Below the pieces are notes generated by a model that did not search any database, was not told the origin of the DNA, and saw only the letters and a list, made by a program, of their open reading frames with translations. Shown here piece after piece: positions 16,194-23,253 of a stretch of DNA of 43,139 nt. Positions within the stretch are counted from its first letter, which is position 1. Every line of letters begins with the position of its first letter. The DNA lies in the NCBI GenBank assembly GCA_902795045.1, contig CADBJU010000031.1:1-43139 (forward strand), read 5' to 3'. The translations under genes were made by a program, and so were the position numbers. Source of the DNA: Oscillospiraceae bacterium. Lineage in GTDB: Bacteria; Bacillota; Clostridia; Oscillospirales; Oscillospiraceae.

Positions 16194-16223
16194 TAAAAAA
16201 ACGCCAGACCTGTAAAGTCTGGC
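16194..16223 (-). terminator. Factor-independent terminator between parB and the PP-loop gene
   Basis: On the minus strand GCCAGAC-tttacag-GTCTGGC is followed by G and seven T (stem 16223-16217 / 16209-16203, U-tract 16201-16195). This is a well-formed terminator after parB. Only about 12 bases separate its end from the Shine-Dalgarno of the next gene, which leaves no room for a promoter. Confidence 0.8.
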
Positions 16224-16229
16224 AAGGAG

Positions 16230-17168
16230 CTATCTGCTTTCTTCCCGCTGCCGCTTACGCAGCCAGGAATCCAGCAGCTTGAATATGGTGTTTTCAATTT
16301 GTGCGGGGGTATAGGACTTGGGAAAATACTTTTTGAGCTTGTCCCCGGACAGTGTGATATTGCTGCTCAGTTCCGGCTTTTTCTGCTCGGCCATGATGCC
16401 GAGAATGGAGTCCTCGTTGAGATCACCGGACTGACTGAGCTTTTTGATCCGCTGAGCCTGAGACAGCGACGGTGTAGCCTGTTCGCTCTCGATGGTTTCC
16501 AGAAGCAGCGACTGTTCTTCGGGCTTGAGATAGGACAGCTCGACAGCAGGGGTCATAGCCATTTTGCCGGAGTCTACCATCTCCTGTAACTCAGGCTGAA
16601 GCTCTGTAAGACGAATGTACCGATGTACTTGGGACTTGCTCTCACCTGCATCTTCAGCGATTTTCTCTAAGCTTTTTTGCCCAGCCAACTTGTTCCCAAC
16701 TTGGGAACAAGTTAAGTCTCGGCGTTCACCTTGCCGCTTGATCGCCTCCAGCTTCATCTTGTACGCCTGGGCGCGCTCGGACGGAAGGATGTTTTCGCGC
16801 TGGAGATTGCTATCGACCATAATTATTGTGGCGGCATCGTCATCCAGATCACGGACAATGGCAGGCAGCTCGCTCAGGCCCGCAAGCTCAGACGCGCGTT
16901 TGCGGCGGTGGCCGGCGACGATTTCATATTCGCCGTCAGGCCGCTGCCGCACGATTGCCGGAACGAGGACGCCGTAGGCTTTCACGCTCTCCACCGTTTC
17001 CTGCATTTTATCATCGTCCCGCACCTTAAAGGGATGGTTGGGAAAGTCATGGAGCTGGGAGAGAGGGATGTTGACGATTGAACCGACTACATCCTTTGAC
17101 CGTTCCTCCTCTGTGGAGAAAAGATCATCGAGAGAGGTCAGACTTATGTTTTTCGCGCTGCTTTTCAA
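16230..17168 (-). CDS. parB: ParB-family partition protein
   Basis: A 312-aa DNA-binding partition protein. The CTPase/ParB N-terminal domain has VPAIVRQRPDGEYEIVAG, GHRRKRA (86-92) and NLQREN (121-126); a central helix-turn-helix lies at about 150-190 (LEKIAEDAGESKSQVHRYI); the C-terminal region is charged, ending RKRQREESR, likely for dimerisation. Start is TTG, with GGAGG 9 bases upstream, overlapping the parA end by 44 bases. It should bind parS-like sites and work with ParA to keep the excised element in the cell; a terminator follows it. Confidence 0.9.
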   Translation of the reverse strand: MKSSAKNISLTSLDDLFSTEEERSKDVVGSIVNIPLSQLHDFPNHPFKVRDDDKMQETVESVKAYGVLVPAIVRQRPDGEYEIVAGHRRKRASELAGLSELPAIVRDLDDDAATIIMVDSNLQRENILPSERAQAYKMKLEAIKRQGERRDLTCSQVGNKLAGQKSLEKIAEDAGESKSQVHRYIRLTELQPELQEMVDSGKMAMTPAVELSYLKPEEQSLLLETIESEQATPSLSQAQRIKKLSQSGDLNEDSILGIMAEQKKPELSSNITLSGDKLKKYFPKSYTPAQIENTIFKLLDSWLRKRQREESR

Positions 17169-17952
17169 GCTTCAACACCTCCCCCGTGAGAGAGCGGTAT
17201 GCCTCAGACACTTTTCCATGGGGATCGTGCGCGTAAATGCTCTTGCCCTCGGCGCTGATTTCAGCCGCCCGGACAGATCGGGGAATCTCCGTGTCAAAGA
17301 CCTTGACCTTTGAGCCGTAGGTGGAGCGCAGCAGCGTGCCGACCTCTTTGGAGTAATTCGTCCGGTTGTCCGCCATCGTGAGCAGGATGCCGTCGATTCT
17401 GAGATTGCGGTTGATCTGCCGCCGCACCTTGTTCACTGTCTGCAAGAGCTGTTCAAGGCCCTTTGCGGAGAGAAACTGCGGCTGGGCCGGGACAAGAACA
17501 CTGTCCGCCGCCGCGAGCGCATTGATTGTCAGCATCCCCAGGGAGGGCATACAGTCTATGAGGATATAGTCATAGTCCCGCTTCAAGGGCTCCAGGTATT
17601 GCTTGAGTACCTTCTCACGGGACATCGCATTGATGAGAGAAACCTCCATCCCGGCAAGTTCAATGTTGGCGGGGACGAGATCGACGTTCTCGGCATGGTG
17701 CAGGATTCCTTCACCGGGCGAAATCTCCTGATCCTCCACAACACGGCTCATGGCCGTTGCCAGCGTGAAAGACAGCTTGTCCGGCTCTGTGAAGCCAAGA
17801 GAGATGGTCAGCGAGCCCTGCGGGTCAGAATCCACCAACAGGACGCGCTTTCCCTCCTGGGCAAGACCGATACCGAGATTGGCGCAGGTGGTGGTCTTGC
17901 CCACGCCGCCTTTTTGGTTTGCGATTGCGATTACCTTGCATTTTTCAGTTAT
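17125..17952 (-). CDS. parA: ParA/Soj-family partition ATPase with a probable ATA start
   Basis: A 275-aa deviant-Walker ATPase. From the putative ATA start the protein reads ITEKCKVIAIANQKGG then VGKTTTCANLG, so the Walker A lysine pair is complete; VLLVDSDPQGS (Walker A') and DYILIDCMPSLG (Walker B) follow. GGAGG lies 9 bases before the ATA, and an in-frame TAA sits directly upstream of it. The first ordinary start codon in frame is the GTG inside the Walker A itself (17904), which would abolish ATP binding. Homologues start M-T-(E)-K-C-K at this place (from memory). So translation from AUA, or a G-to-A change in the start codon, is indicated. Confidence 0.85.
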   Translation of the reverse strand: MTEKCKVIAIANQKGGVGKTTTCANLGIGLAQEGKRVLLVDSDPQGSLTISLGFTEPDKLSFTLATAMSRVVEDQEISPGEGILHHAENVDLVPANIELAGMEVSLINAMSREKVLKQYLEPLKRDYDYILIDCMPSLGMLTINALAAADSVLVPAQPQFLSAKGLEQLLQTVNKVRRQINRNLRIDGILLTMADNRTNYSKEVGTLLRSTYGSKVKVFDTEIPRSVRAAEISAEGKSIYAHDPHGKVSEAYRSLTGEVLKLEKQREKHKSDLSR

Positions 17953-17995
17953 TTACAAACACCTCCATAATACTGTGCTTCCCTGAAAAGCAAAA

Positions 17996-18020
17996 ATCGC
18001 CCAGCAGAAAGCTGAGCGAT
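17996..18020 (-). promoter_or_regulatory. Palindrome overlapping the parA transcription start
   Basis: ATCGCCCAGC (17996-18005) pairs with GCTGAGCGAT (18011-18020), one mismatch, 5-base loop, with a T5 run after it on the minus strand. It begins 2 bases after the predicted -10 box, so it covers the expected start of transcription. It could be an operator for autorepression by ParA/ParB, a parS-like site or an attenuator. Confidence 0.5.
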
Positions 18021-18021
18021 C

Positions 18022-18048
18022 ATTATAAACAGTATTTAATTTTGTCAA
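18022..18048 (-). promoter_or_regulatory. Putative parAB promoter
   Basis: TTGACA (18048-18043) and TATAAT (18027-18022) on the minus strand, both full consensus, but separated by 15 rather than 17 bases. A shifted -10 (TAATGA) would give 17. Short spacing usually means weak basal activity or activator dependence. Confidence 0.55.
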
Positions 18049-18150
18049 ATCAGGACAGAACCGAACAAATGAATCGTATGGAAAAACTCCGACACAGTTC
18101 AGACGTATAGCTGACAGGTGAGACAGGAACAACCGAGCTTAAATAGTCAA

Positions 18151-18193
18151 CGTGCAAGCCTAAGACCATTTTTGCGTGCAAGCCTGAAACCAT
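18151..18193. repeat. Two 19-bp direct repeats upstream of parA
   Basis: CGTGCAAGCCTAAGACCAT (18151-18169) and CGTGCAAGCCTGAAACCAT (18175-18193), two mismatches, 24-bp period. Their place, 100 to 140 bases before the parAB promoter, suits iterons, parS sites or recombinase/excisionase binding sites. Confidence 0.7.
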
Positions 18194-18320
18194 AAAGAAA
18201 TTGAAGTCTTAAAGCCGCTCATTAGCCCATTTTTTAACCCTTTTTGCCGTTTTAACCCCGATTTGACCCGAATAAACTTGTTCAGAGCGAGTTAAAATGG
18301 GTTAAACTTTTTAAAAGGGA
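18194..18320. other. AT-rich ICE/chromosome junction zone with AACCC motifs
   Basis: No gene is seen. TTTTAACCC occurs at 18232-18240 and 18249-18257, a related TTTGACCC follows, and the inverse GGGTTAAA occurs at about 18299-18306. Repeats of this kind are typical of tyrosine-recombinase arm sites near element ends. The ICE boundary should fall here or inside the rpsI 3' end, but the exact attachment site cannot be set without the other end. Confidence 0.4.
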
Positions 18321-18321
18321 A

Positions 18322-18357
18322 AAACCCCGGAAACCGTTGAATTTCCAGGGTTTTTTT
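18322..18357. terminator. Terminator of the rplM-rpsI operon
   Basis: A 12-position stem AAACCCCGGAAA (18322-18333) / TTTCCAGGGTTT (18342-18353), one mismatch, 8-base loop, immediately after the rpsI stop. Oligo-T follows on both strands (T7 on plus, T5 on minus), so it can work in both directions and also insulate rpsI from the ICE. Confidence 0.8.
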
Positions 18358-18363
18358 GAAAAA

Positions 18364-18774
18364 TTAACGCTTGGAGAACTGCGGGGCACGCCTCGCCGCT
18401 TTGAGGCCGTACTTTTTACGCTCTTTCATTCTCGGGTCGCGGGTGAGGAAGCCGGCGGCCTTGAGGGCGGCGCGGTAGCTCTCATCGACGACGAGCAGGG
18501 CGCGGGCGATGCCGTGGCGGATGGCGCCGGCCTGACCGGAAACGCCGCCGCCGGCGACGGTCGCTTCGATGTCGACCTTGCCGAGGGTGTTGGTGGTGAC
18601 CAGGGGCTGACGGACGATGAGCTTGAGGGTCTCGAGACCGAAGTAATCGTCGATGTCACGGCCGTTGATGGTGATCACGCCGGAGCCGTTGGGAATGAGG
18701 TGGACGCGGGCGACAGAAGACTTTCTGCGGCCGGTGCCGTACATGTAGGGCTTCTTGGTCTTGTAGGTTGCCAT
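18364..18774 (-). CDS. rpsI: 30S ribosomal protein S9 (uS9)
   Basis: A 136-aa protein with the family signature [14 protein letters not shown] near the N-terminus, the Gly-rich [19 protein letters not shown], and the conserved basic tail ending APQFSKR, whose final Lys-Arg contacts tRNA in the ribosomal P site. ATG with GGAGGTAAAG upstream. It follows rplM by 16 bases and is co-transcribed with it. Its 3' end faces the ICE; the 3' end of rpsI is a known target of some streptococcal ICEs (from memory). Confidence 0.98.
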   Translation of the reverse strand: MATYKTKKPYMYGTGRRKSSVARVHLIPNGSGVITINGRDIDDYFGLETLKLIVRQPLVTTNTLGKVDIEATVAGGGVSGQAGAIRHGIARALLVVDESYRAALKAAGFLTRDPRMKERKKYGLKAARRAPQFSKR

Positions 18775-18790
18775 AGTTCTTTACCTCCTC

Positions 18791-19219
18791 TTAGCGATCC
18801 CAAACTTCGGGCTTCTGGGCGGCGTGGGTATGCTCGGCGCCGGCGAAGATGCGCAGACGCTTCAGCTGCCACTGCGCGATGGTGTTCTTCTGCAGCATGC
18901 CGCGGACAGCCAGACGCATCGCGAGCTCGGGCTTCTTCTGCATCAGGATCTTGTACTGGGTCTCTTTCAGACCGCCGGGATAACCGGAGTGGGTGCGGTA
19001 GTACTTCTGCTCCAGCTTCTTGCCGGTGAGGACGGCGTCCTTGGCGTTGATGATGATGACGTAATCGCCGCAGTCGACGTGGGGAGTGTAGTCGGGTCTG
19101 AGCTTGCCGCGGAGAAGATCGGCGGCGAGGGCAGCGGTCTTGCCCATGGGCTTGCCGGCTGCGTCAAGGATGTACCATTTGCGTTCAACGGTCTCCTTGG
19201 TGAGCATGGTTGTGGACAT
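18791..19219 (-). CDS. rplM: 50S ribosomal protein L13 (uL13)
   Basis: A 142-aa protein with typical features: WYILDAAGKPMGKTAALAADLLRGK near the N-terminus, DYVIIINA, and GMLQKNTIAQWQLKRLRIFAGAEHTHAAQ (read in two parts) near the C-terminus. ATG with GGAGG 7 bases upstream. First gene of the rplM-rpsI operon. A consensus promoter and a strong stem-loop in the 5' UTR suggest autogenous control as known for L13 leaders. Confidence 0.98.
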   Translation of the reverse strand: MSTTMLTKETVERKWYILDAAGKPMGKTAALAADLLRGKLRPDYTPHVDCGDYVIIINAKDAVLTGKKLEQKYYRTHSGYPGGLKETQYKILMQKKPELAMRLAVRGMLQKNTIAQWQLKRLRIFAGAEHTHAAQKPEVWDR

Positions 19220-19261
19220 GTGATTGCCTCCAATATAAAATCAATTGTTTTGACGTGTTCA

Positions 19262-19296
19262 GGGCGCGGACGGATAACGGGTCCCGTCCGGCGCGC
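19262..19296 (-). promoter_or_regulatory. Stem-loop in rplM 5' UTR (candidate L13 leader)
   Basis: On the minus strand a GC-rich stem forms around CGGACGG...CCGTCCG, extended by GCGC pairs, with loop GACCCGTTAT. It lies between the promoter and the rplM ribosome-binding site. Rfam has an L13 leader family in Bacillota; this structure is in the right place, but I could not test the match to the model. Confidence 0.5.
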
Positions 19297-19302
19297 TCCA
19301 CT

Positions 19303-19331
19303 TTTATACCACAGGGGAGGGAAACTGTCAA
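19303..19331 (-). promoter_or_regulatory. Consensus promoter of rplM-rpsI
   Basis: TTGACA (19331-19326), 17-base spacer, TATAAA (19308-19303) on the minus strand. An almost perfect sigma-A promoter, as expected for ribosomal proteins. Confidence 0.85.
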
Positions 19332-19354
19332 CAGCGAATTTAATTTAGAATTTC

Positions 19355-19391
19355 AAAACTCGCAAAATCTAGTAAAAACTCGTAAAATCTA
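19355..19391. repeat. Two 17-bp direct repeats between divergent promoters
   Basis: AAAACTCGCAAAATCTA (19355-19371) and AAAACTCGTAAAATCTA (19375-19391), one mismatch, 20-bp period (about two helical turns). They lie between the rplM and ttcA-like promoters, 24 bases from one -35 box and 38 from the other, which suits binding of a regulator on one DNA face. Confidence 0.7.
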
Positions 19392-19428
19392 TAGAATCCT
19401 TCAAATGGATTTTCAAACCGGAAAGTCT

Positions 19429-19457
19429 TTGACATTTGACTGCCGCTTCGCTACAAT
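19429..19457 (+). promoter_or_regulatory. Consensus promoter of the TtcA-family gene
   Basis: TTGACA (19429-19434), 17-base spacer, TACAAT (19452-19457), 30 bases before the ATG. Confidence 0.8.
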
Positions 19458-19486
19458 AGGGCGGGTAAAGAAAGGTGGGATTTCCC

Positions 19487-20233
19487 ATGGACAAGGCGCT
19501 CAACGAATTTACCGGCACCGTGCGCCGCGCGGTGGATGATTACGATATGATACAGGAGGGCGACAGGGTGGCGGTCGGCGTGTCCGGCGGCAAGGACAGC
19601 ATGCTCCTGCTGCTCGCGCTCAATCATCTGAAAAGCTTTTACCCCAAACCCTTTGAACTTTCCGCGGTGACCATCGAGCTGGGCTTTGAGGGCATGGATT
19701 TCACACCCGTGAAGGACATGTGCGCACAGCTGAATATCCCCTACGCCTGCCTCAAGACCGACATCAAGGAGATCGTCTTCGACGTGCGCAGGGAGGATAA
19801 CCCCTGCTCCCTCTGCGCCAAGATGCGGCGCGGGGCGCTCAACGACTACCTGCGCGAAAACGGCATCGGCAAGCTTGCCCTCGGCCACCACTTTGACGAC
19901 GCGGTGGAGACCTTCATGATGAGCCTGCTGTTCGAAGGGCGCATCAGCTGCTTTCGGCCCGTGACCTATCTCGACCGCTCCGGTATTACGCAGATCAGGC
20001 CGCTCATCTACTGCGGAGAACAGAAGATTGCGAATCTCGCCGCGCAGCTGAATGTCCCGGTGGTGGAAAACCCCTGCCCCCAGGACAAGGCCAGCAAGCG
20101 CTGGGAGATCAAGCAGATGCTCAAGACCATGAGCGCCGACTATCCGGACATGAAGTCCAAGATTTTCGGCGCCATGCAGCGTCAGCCCCTTCCCGGCTGG
20201 CAGCCGAAGGAGAACTGGAGACTGAAGCGATAA
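19487..20233 (+). CDS. TtcA-family PP-loop tRNA thiolation enzyme
   Basis: A 248-aa ATP-dependent tRNA sulfur-transfer protein. PP-loop SGGKDS at 33-38; Cys107 and Cys110 in NPCSLCAKMRRG, and Cys197 in ENPCPQD, the Cys set that holds the Fe-S cluster in this family; LGHHFDDAVET is also typical. ATG at 19487 is preferred over a GTG at 19475 because of spacing to the GGTGGG upstream, but the longer form is possible. E. coli TtcA makes 2-thiocytidine at position 32 of tRNA; in clostridia several TtcA-like paralogues exist, so the exact base is inference. Single gene, ending in a palindromic repeat that can act as its terminator. Confidence 0.85.
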   Translation: MDKALNEFTGTVRRAVDDYDMIQEGDRVAVGVSGGKDSMLLLLALNHLKSFYPKPFELSAVTIELGFEGMDFTPVKDMCAQLNIPYACLKTDIKEIVFDVRREDNPCSLCAKMRRGALNDYLRENGIGKLALGHHFDDAVETFMMSLLFEGRISCFRPVTYLDRSGITQIRPLIYCGEQKIANLAAQLNVPVVENPCPQDKASKRWEIKQMLKTMSADYPDMKSKIFGAMQRQPLPGWQPKENWRLKR

Positions 20234-20244
20234 GCCGAAAGCTT

Positions 20245-20307
20245 GTCATCTTGAGCGAAGCGAAAGATCTTGAAGATCCTTTGCTGACGCTCAGGATGAC
20301 ATTTTTT
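20245..20307. repeat. Palindromic intergenic repeat, GTCATC(C/T)TGAGCGAAGCG type, copy 1
   Basis: The arms begin GTCATCTTGAGCGAAGCGAA and end TTTGCTGACGCTCAGGATGAC, followed by T6. A second copy is at 38627. Both lie just after plus-strand genes and have a following T-run, so they double as terminators. Related palindromes are common in gut Bacillota. Confidence 0.8.
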
Positions 20308-20375
20308 GCGTACAAAACCGGCAGGGCGAAAGCCCTGCCGGTCGCTGCTTGTGCGGTATCTTATACTATTCCTTG

Positions 20376-20461
20376 ATAGAAATCTTTAAGTCTTCCCGGC
20401 AAAATTTGCGCCATACTGCGTTGAAGCCCTTGACCATATATCTCCATTATGCTCTGCGGGC
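20376..20461. repeat. 86-bp dispersed repeat, copy A
   Basis: About 93% identical to 26358-26443, same orientation. It contains a near-palindrome GGCAAAATTTGCGCC and an outer GCCC/GGGC pair. This copy abuts the stop codon of the aldolase gene. No coding frame is shared, so it is a non-coding repeat of unknown type. Confidence 0.75.
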
Positions 20462-20462
20462 A

Positions 20463-21428
20463 TTACTTGTTGACAAGGTGAATGGCGAAGCCGCCGTACT
20501 CGCCCTTGAGGTAGACGAACTTGGGCGCGCCCTTGTCGTTGTAGGTGATGGAATCCTCGTTGAACTCCACACCCTGCAGGCCCAGGTGGTAGATGCAGCG
20601 CTCGACGCTGTTGGTCTTGAAGCCGATGTGGCCCATGGTGCCGGGGCCCTTGTGACTCATGAACTCGATGGCGTTGTCGGCGGCGAACCAGGACTTGCCC
20701 GTGTCGCGCGGGGACAGGCCCAGCATGCAGCTGACAAGCTTGGCGAGGCGCTCAGCCTCCTCGCGGCTTTCGGTGTTGACACCGACGTGGGCAAGCTCGA
20801 TGCCCAGCATGACCTTGACGGCATCTCTGCAGATGGCGGTGATCTCGTCCCAGCACTCGCCCTCGATGAGATCCTTCTTGACCATCCAGGTGCCGCCGCA
20901 GGCGACGATCTGGTCGAAGGAGAGGTAGTCCATCATGTTCCTTGTGTTGACGCCGCCGGTGGGCATCCACTTGAGCTCGCGGTAGGGACCGGCAAGGGCC
21001 TTGAGCTTCTTGATGCCGCCGTTATCCTCGGCAGGGAAGAACTTGACGACCTCCAGGCCCAGGGTCATGGCCTGCTCCATCTCGCCGCCGGTGGCGGTGC
21101 CGGGGAGCATGAGCGCGCCCTTGTCAAGGCCGTATTTCACGGTGTCGGGGTTGAAACCGGGGGTGACGATGAACTGGGAGCCTGCGGCCAGAGCGCGGTC
21201 GAGACGCTCACGGCTGGTGACGGTGCCGGCGCCGACCACCATTTCGGGGACCTCGGCGGCGATGGCGCGGATGGCCTCCTCGGCGGCGGCGGTGCGGAAG
21301 GTGACCTCGGCGGCGGGCAGACCGCCGGCGACGAGGGCCTTGGCGAGCGGGACGGCTTTCTTGGCGTCGTCAATGGCGATGACCGGGACGATACCGATCT
21401 TGGACAGGGTATGCAGAACTTCGTGCAT
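20463..21428 (-). CDS. KDPG/KHG aldolase-like protein fused to a C-terminal VOC domain
   Basis: A 321-aa protein. Residues 1-210 are a class I aldolase barrel of the Eda family: Glu41 and Arg45 (AAEVTFRT), GAGTV at 67-71, the Schiff-base Lys129 in VVKFFPAE, and PTGGVN. It should split 2-keto-3-deoxy-6-phosphogluconate or a related keto acid to pyruvate plus aldehyde. Residues about 215-321 form a glyoxalase/VOC-like domain (MGHIGFKTNSVERCIYHL). The loop that reads PGxxTPTE in Eda is PGTATGGE here, so the substrate may differ. ATG at 21428 is chosen because of GGAGG upstream. Own promoter; monocistronic. Confidence 0.85.
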   Translation of the reverse strand: MHEVLHTLSKIGIVPVIAIDDAKKAVPLAKALVAGGLPAAEVTFRTAAAEEAIRAIAAEVPEMVVGAGTVTSRERLDRALAAGSQFIVTPGFNPDTVKYGLDKGALMLPGTATGGEMEQAMTLGLEVVKFFPAEDNGGIKKLKALAGPYRELKWMPTGGVNTRNMMDYLSFDQIVACGGTWMVKKDLIEGECWDEITAICRDAVKVMLGIELAHVGVNTESREEAERLAKLVSCMLGLSPRDTGKSWFAADNAIEFMSHKGPGTMGHIGFKTNSVERCIYHLGLQGVEFNEDSITYNDKGAPKFVYLKGEYGGFAIHLVNK

Positions 21429-21488
21429 AGGGCATTCCTCCAGTAAATTGTATATATTGAGCCCCGCGGACTCCGTGTTTCTATTGTG

Positions 21489-21517
21489 ATTGTAACAGAC
21501 GCGCGGCTTCTTTACAA
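21489..21517 (-). promoter_or_regulatory. Promoter of the aldolase-VOC gene
   Basis: TTGTAA (21517-21512), 17-base spacer, TACAAT (21494-21489) on the minus strand, about 60 bases before the ATG. Confidence 0.65.
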
Positions 21518-21534
21518 TGCTGAAAACGGACAAA

Positions 21535-21563
21535 TACCCGGCAGTTTTCATATCTGCCGGGTA
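21535..21563 (-). terminator. murC terminator
   Basis: Ten-bp perfect stem TACCCGGCAG / CTGCCGGGTA (21535-21544 and 21554-21563) just after murC; TTTGTCC follows on the minus strand. It separates murC from the aldolase promoter. Confidence 0.75.
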
Positions 21564-21571
21564 TAGCGATG

Positions 21572-22948
21572 TCACTTTTTTTCTCCGACCAGTCTCTCGC
21601 CGATCTTATACACATCGCCCGCGCCGACGGTCAGCACGATGTCGCCCGGGTGGGCGATGGCGCGCAGGGCGTCCTCAATGACATCGAAGGTCTGGCAGAA
21701 GATGGAGCCGTCCACTTCCTTTGCCAGATCCGCCGAAGAGATGCCGATGGTGTTTTTCTCCCGCGCGGCGAAGATCTCCGCGAGGAACACCACGTCGGGC
21801 CTTCTCAGCTGCTCGACAAAATCGGGAAACAGGGCGGCGGTGCGGGAATAGGTGTGGGGCTGGAAGACCAGCACCGTGCGCTTGTAGTTGAGCTGCTCCA
21901 CCGCGTCGAGCAGCACCTTGAGCTCGCCCGGGTGGTGGGCGTAATCGTCATACACATCCGCGCCGTTGTACTTGCCTTTGAACTCGAAGCGCCGTCCCGC
22001 GCCGTTGAAGCCCGCAAGGCCGTACTTGACGGCGGTGGGCCGCACGCCGAGGCTGATGCAGGCGGCAGTGGCGGCCAGGGCGTTCTTGACATTGTGCATG
22101 CCCGGTACATGCAGCGTCACGTCGGTAAAGAGCTTTCCCTTGTAGAGAATGTCGAAGTGAGAGTTTGCGCCCTTAAACTCGATGTTCGCCGCCGTCACGT
22201 CAGCCTTGCCGCTCAGACCGAAGGTGATGACATGCCCCTGCACATCCTGCACGACCTCCATGGTGTTGGCATCGTCGAGGTTTGCGATGATATAGCCGTC
22301 CGCGGGGACGCGCTGGGCGAAGAGACGGAAGGAATGCTTCACATCGTCCAGGTCCTTGAAAAAGTCCAGGTGGTCGGCCTCCACGTTCAGCACGACCGCG
22401 ACCGTGGGGTGGAAGGAGAGGAAGGAGTTATAGTACTCGCAGGCTTCCATGATGATCGTGTTGCCGTGGCCCACGCGGTGACCCGCCTTCAAAAGCGGCA
22501 GCGTACCGCCGATCATGACGGTGGGGTCCTTGTCGGCAGCCATCATGATGTGGGTGCACATGGAGGTGGTGGTCGTCTTGCCGTGGGTGCCGCAGATGCA
22601 CAGGGCATTGGCGTAGTCCTTGGAGATAGCGCCCCAGGCCTGGGTGCGCTCAAAGACCGGGATGCCCTTCTGACGGGCGGCGATGATCTCGGGATTGTCG
22701 TCGTGCACGGCGGCGGTGCGGACCACAAACTCCACGTCGTCCGTGATGTTCTCGGCCTTATGTCCGATGAGGACCTCGATGCCCTTGCGGCGCAGGCCCT
22801 CTACATTGGCACCGTCGTTCATGTCCGAGCCCGTGATGCCGAGCCCCATTCCCTTGAGCACCTCCGCCAGCGACGACATGGACACGCCGCCGATGCCGAT
22901 CAGATGGCCCCGTCTGCCGGGGGAGAGAAAATTGTCAAATTCAGCCAT
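21572..22948 (-). CDS. murC: UDP-N-acetylmuramate--L-alanine ligase
   Basis: A 458-aa cytosolic ligase that adds L-Ala to UDP-MurNAc in peptidoglycan synthesis. N-terminal dinucleotide-like fold with HLIGIGGVSMSSLAEVL (15-31), ATP-binding GTHGKTTTTSM at 120-130, EACEYYNSFL, LNVEADHLDFF, and the C-terminal DDYAHHPGE loop, all MurC-specific (HHPGE). ATG at 22948 with GGAGCG upstream; a longer in-frame extension to 23089 has no ribosome-binding site and crosses hairpins. Here murC stands alone, not in a dcw cluster. Confidence 0.96.
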   Translation of the reverse strand: MAEFDNFLSPGRRGHLIGIGGVSMSSLAEVLKGMGLGITGSDMNDGANVEGLRRKGIEVLIGHKAENITDDVEFVVRTAAVHDDNPEIIAARQKGIPVFERTQAWGAISKDYANALCICGTHGKTTTTSMCTHIMMAADKDPTVMIGGTLPLLKAGHRVGHGNTIIMEACEYYNSFLSFHPTVAVVLNVEADHLDFFKDLDDVKHSFRLFAQRVPADGYIIANLDDANTMEVVQDVQGHVITFGLSGKADVTAANIEFKGANSHFDILYKGKLFTDVTLHVPGMHNVKNALAATAACISLGVRPTAVKYGLAGFNGAGRRFEFKGKYNGADVYDDYAHHPGELKVLLDAVEQLNYKRTVLVFQPHTYSRTAALFPDFVEQLRRPDVVFLAEIFAAREKNTIGISSADLAKEVDGSIFCQTFDVIEDALRAIAHPGDIVLTVGAGDVYKIGERLVGEKK

Positions 22949-22964
22949 AATAACGCTCCAATGA

Positions 22965-23114
22965 TTTTCTGCGAAAGCTCTGCTTTCACAGAAAATGTTT
23001 TGATTCAAGCGCCTGTTTCCCGCCGCTTGAGCGGCAACCGAAACAGATGCGCAAAATCCCCATGCGCTGTGAGCTTTTACGCGTCGCAATGCAGCCTGCG
23101 GCGCATGGGGATTT
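22965..23114. repeat. Three consecutive perfect or near-perfect hairpins between murC and udg
   Basis: Hairpin 1: 22965-22978/22982-22995 (14 positions, one mismatch, loop 3). Hairpin 2: CTGTTTC/GAAACAG (23013-23019/23040-23046) enclosing GCCGC-ttga-GCGGC. Hairpin 3: AAATCCCCATGCGC/GCGCATGGGGATTT (23054-23067/23101-23114, 14 bp perfect). Together they fill most of the 305-base gap between divergent genes. No gene is seen here. Confidence 0.75.
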
Positions 23115-23253
23115 CATATGAAAAGCAGTTGCGGTCAGAGGAAAAAGGTGATACTATACAGTCACGCTCTGCGTTTTTCATTTTTGTTATTATAATACGG
23201 TGCCGGGTGACTTGCAAGTGCATCTTTCCCGGCGCGGCGGATCAAGAGGTGAG

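Noticed and set aside
17125-17904. parA as a truncated pseudogene starting at GTG 17904
   Set aside because: The frame continues upstream with the full Walker A and a well-placed ribosome-binding site, so loss of the start codon fits better than truncation.
20463-21575. Longer start for the aldolase gene (to 21575)
   Set aside because: The extension crosses the gene's own promoter and the murC terminator, and a GGAGG-preceded ATG exists at 21428.
22949-23089. N-terminal extension of MurC
   Set aside because: The extension passes through palindromic repeats and does not resemble MurC; ATG 22948 fits the family start.
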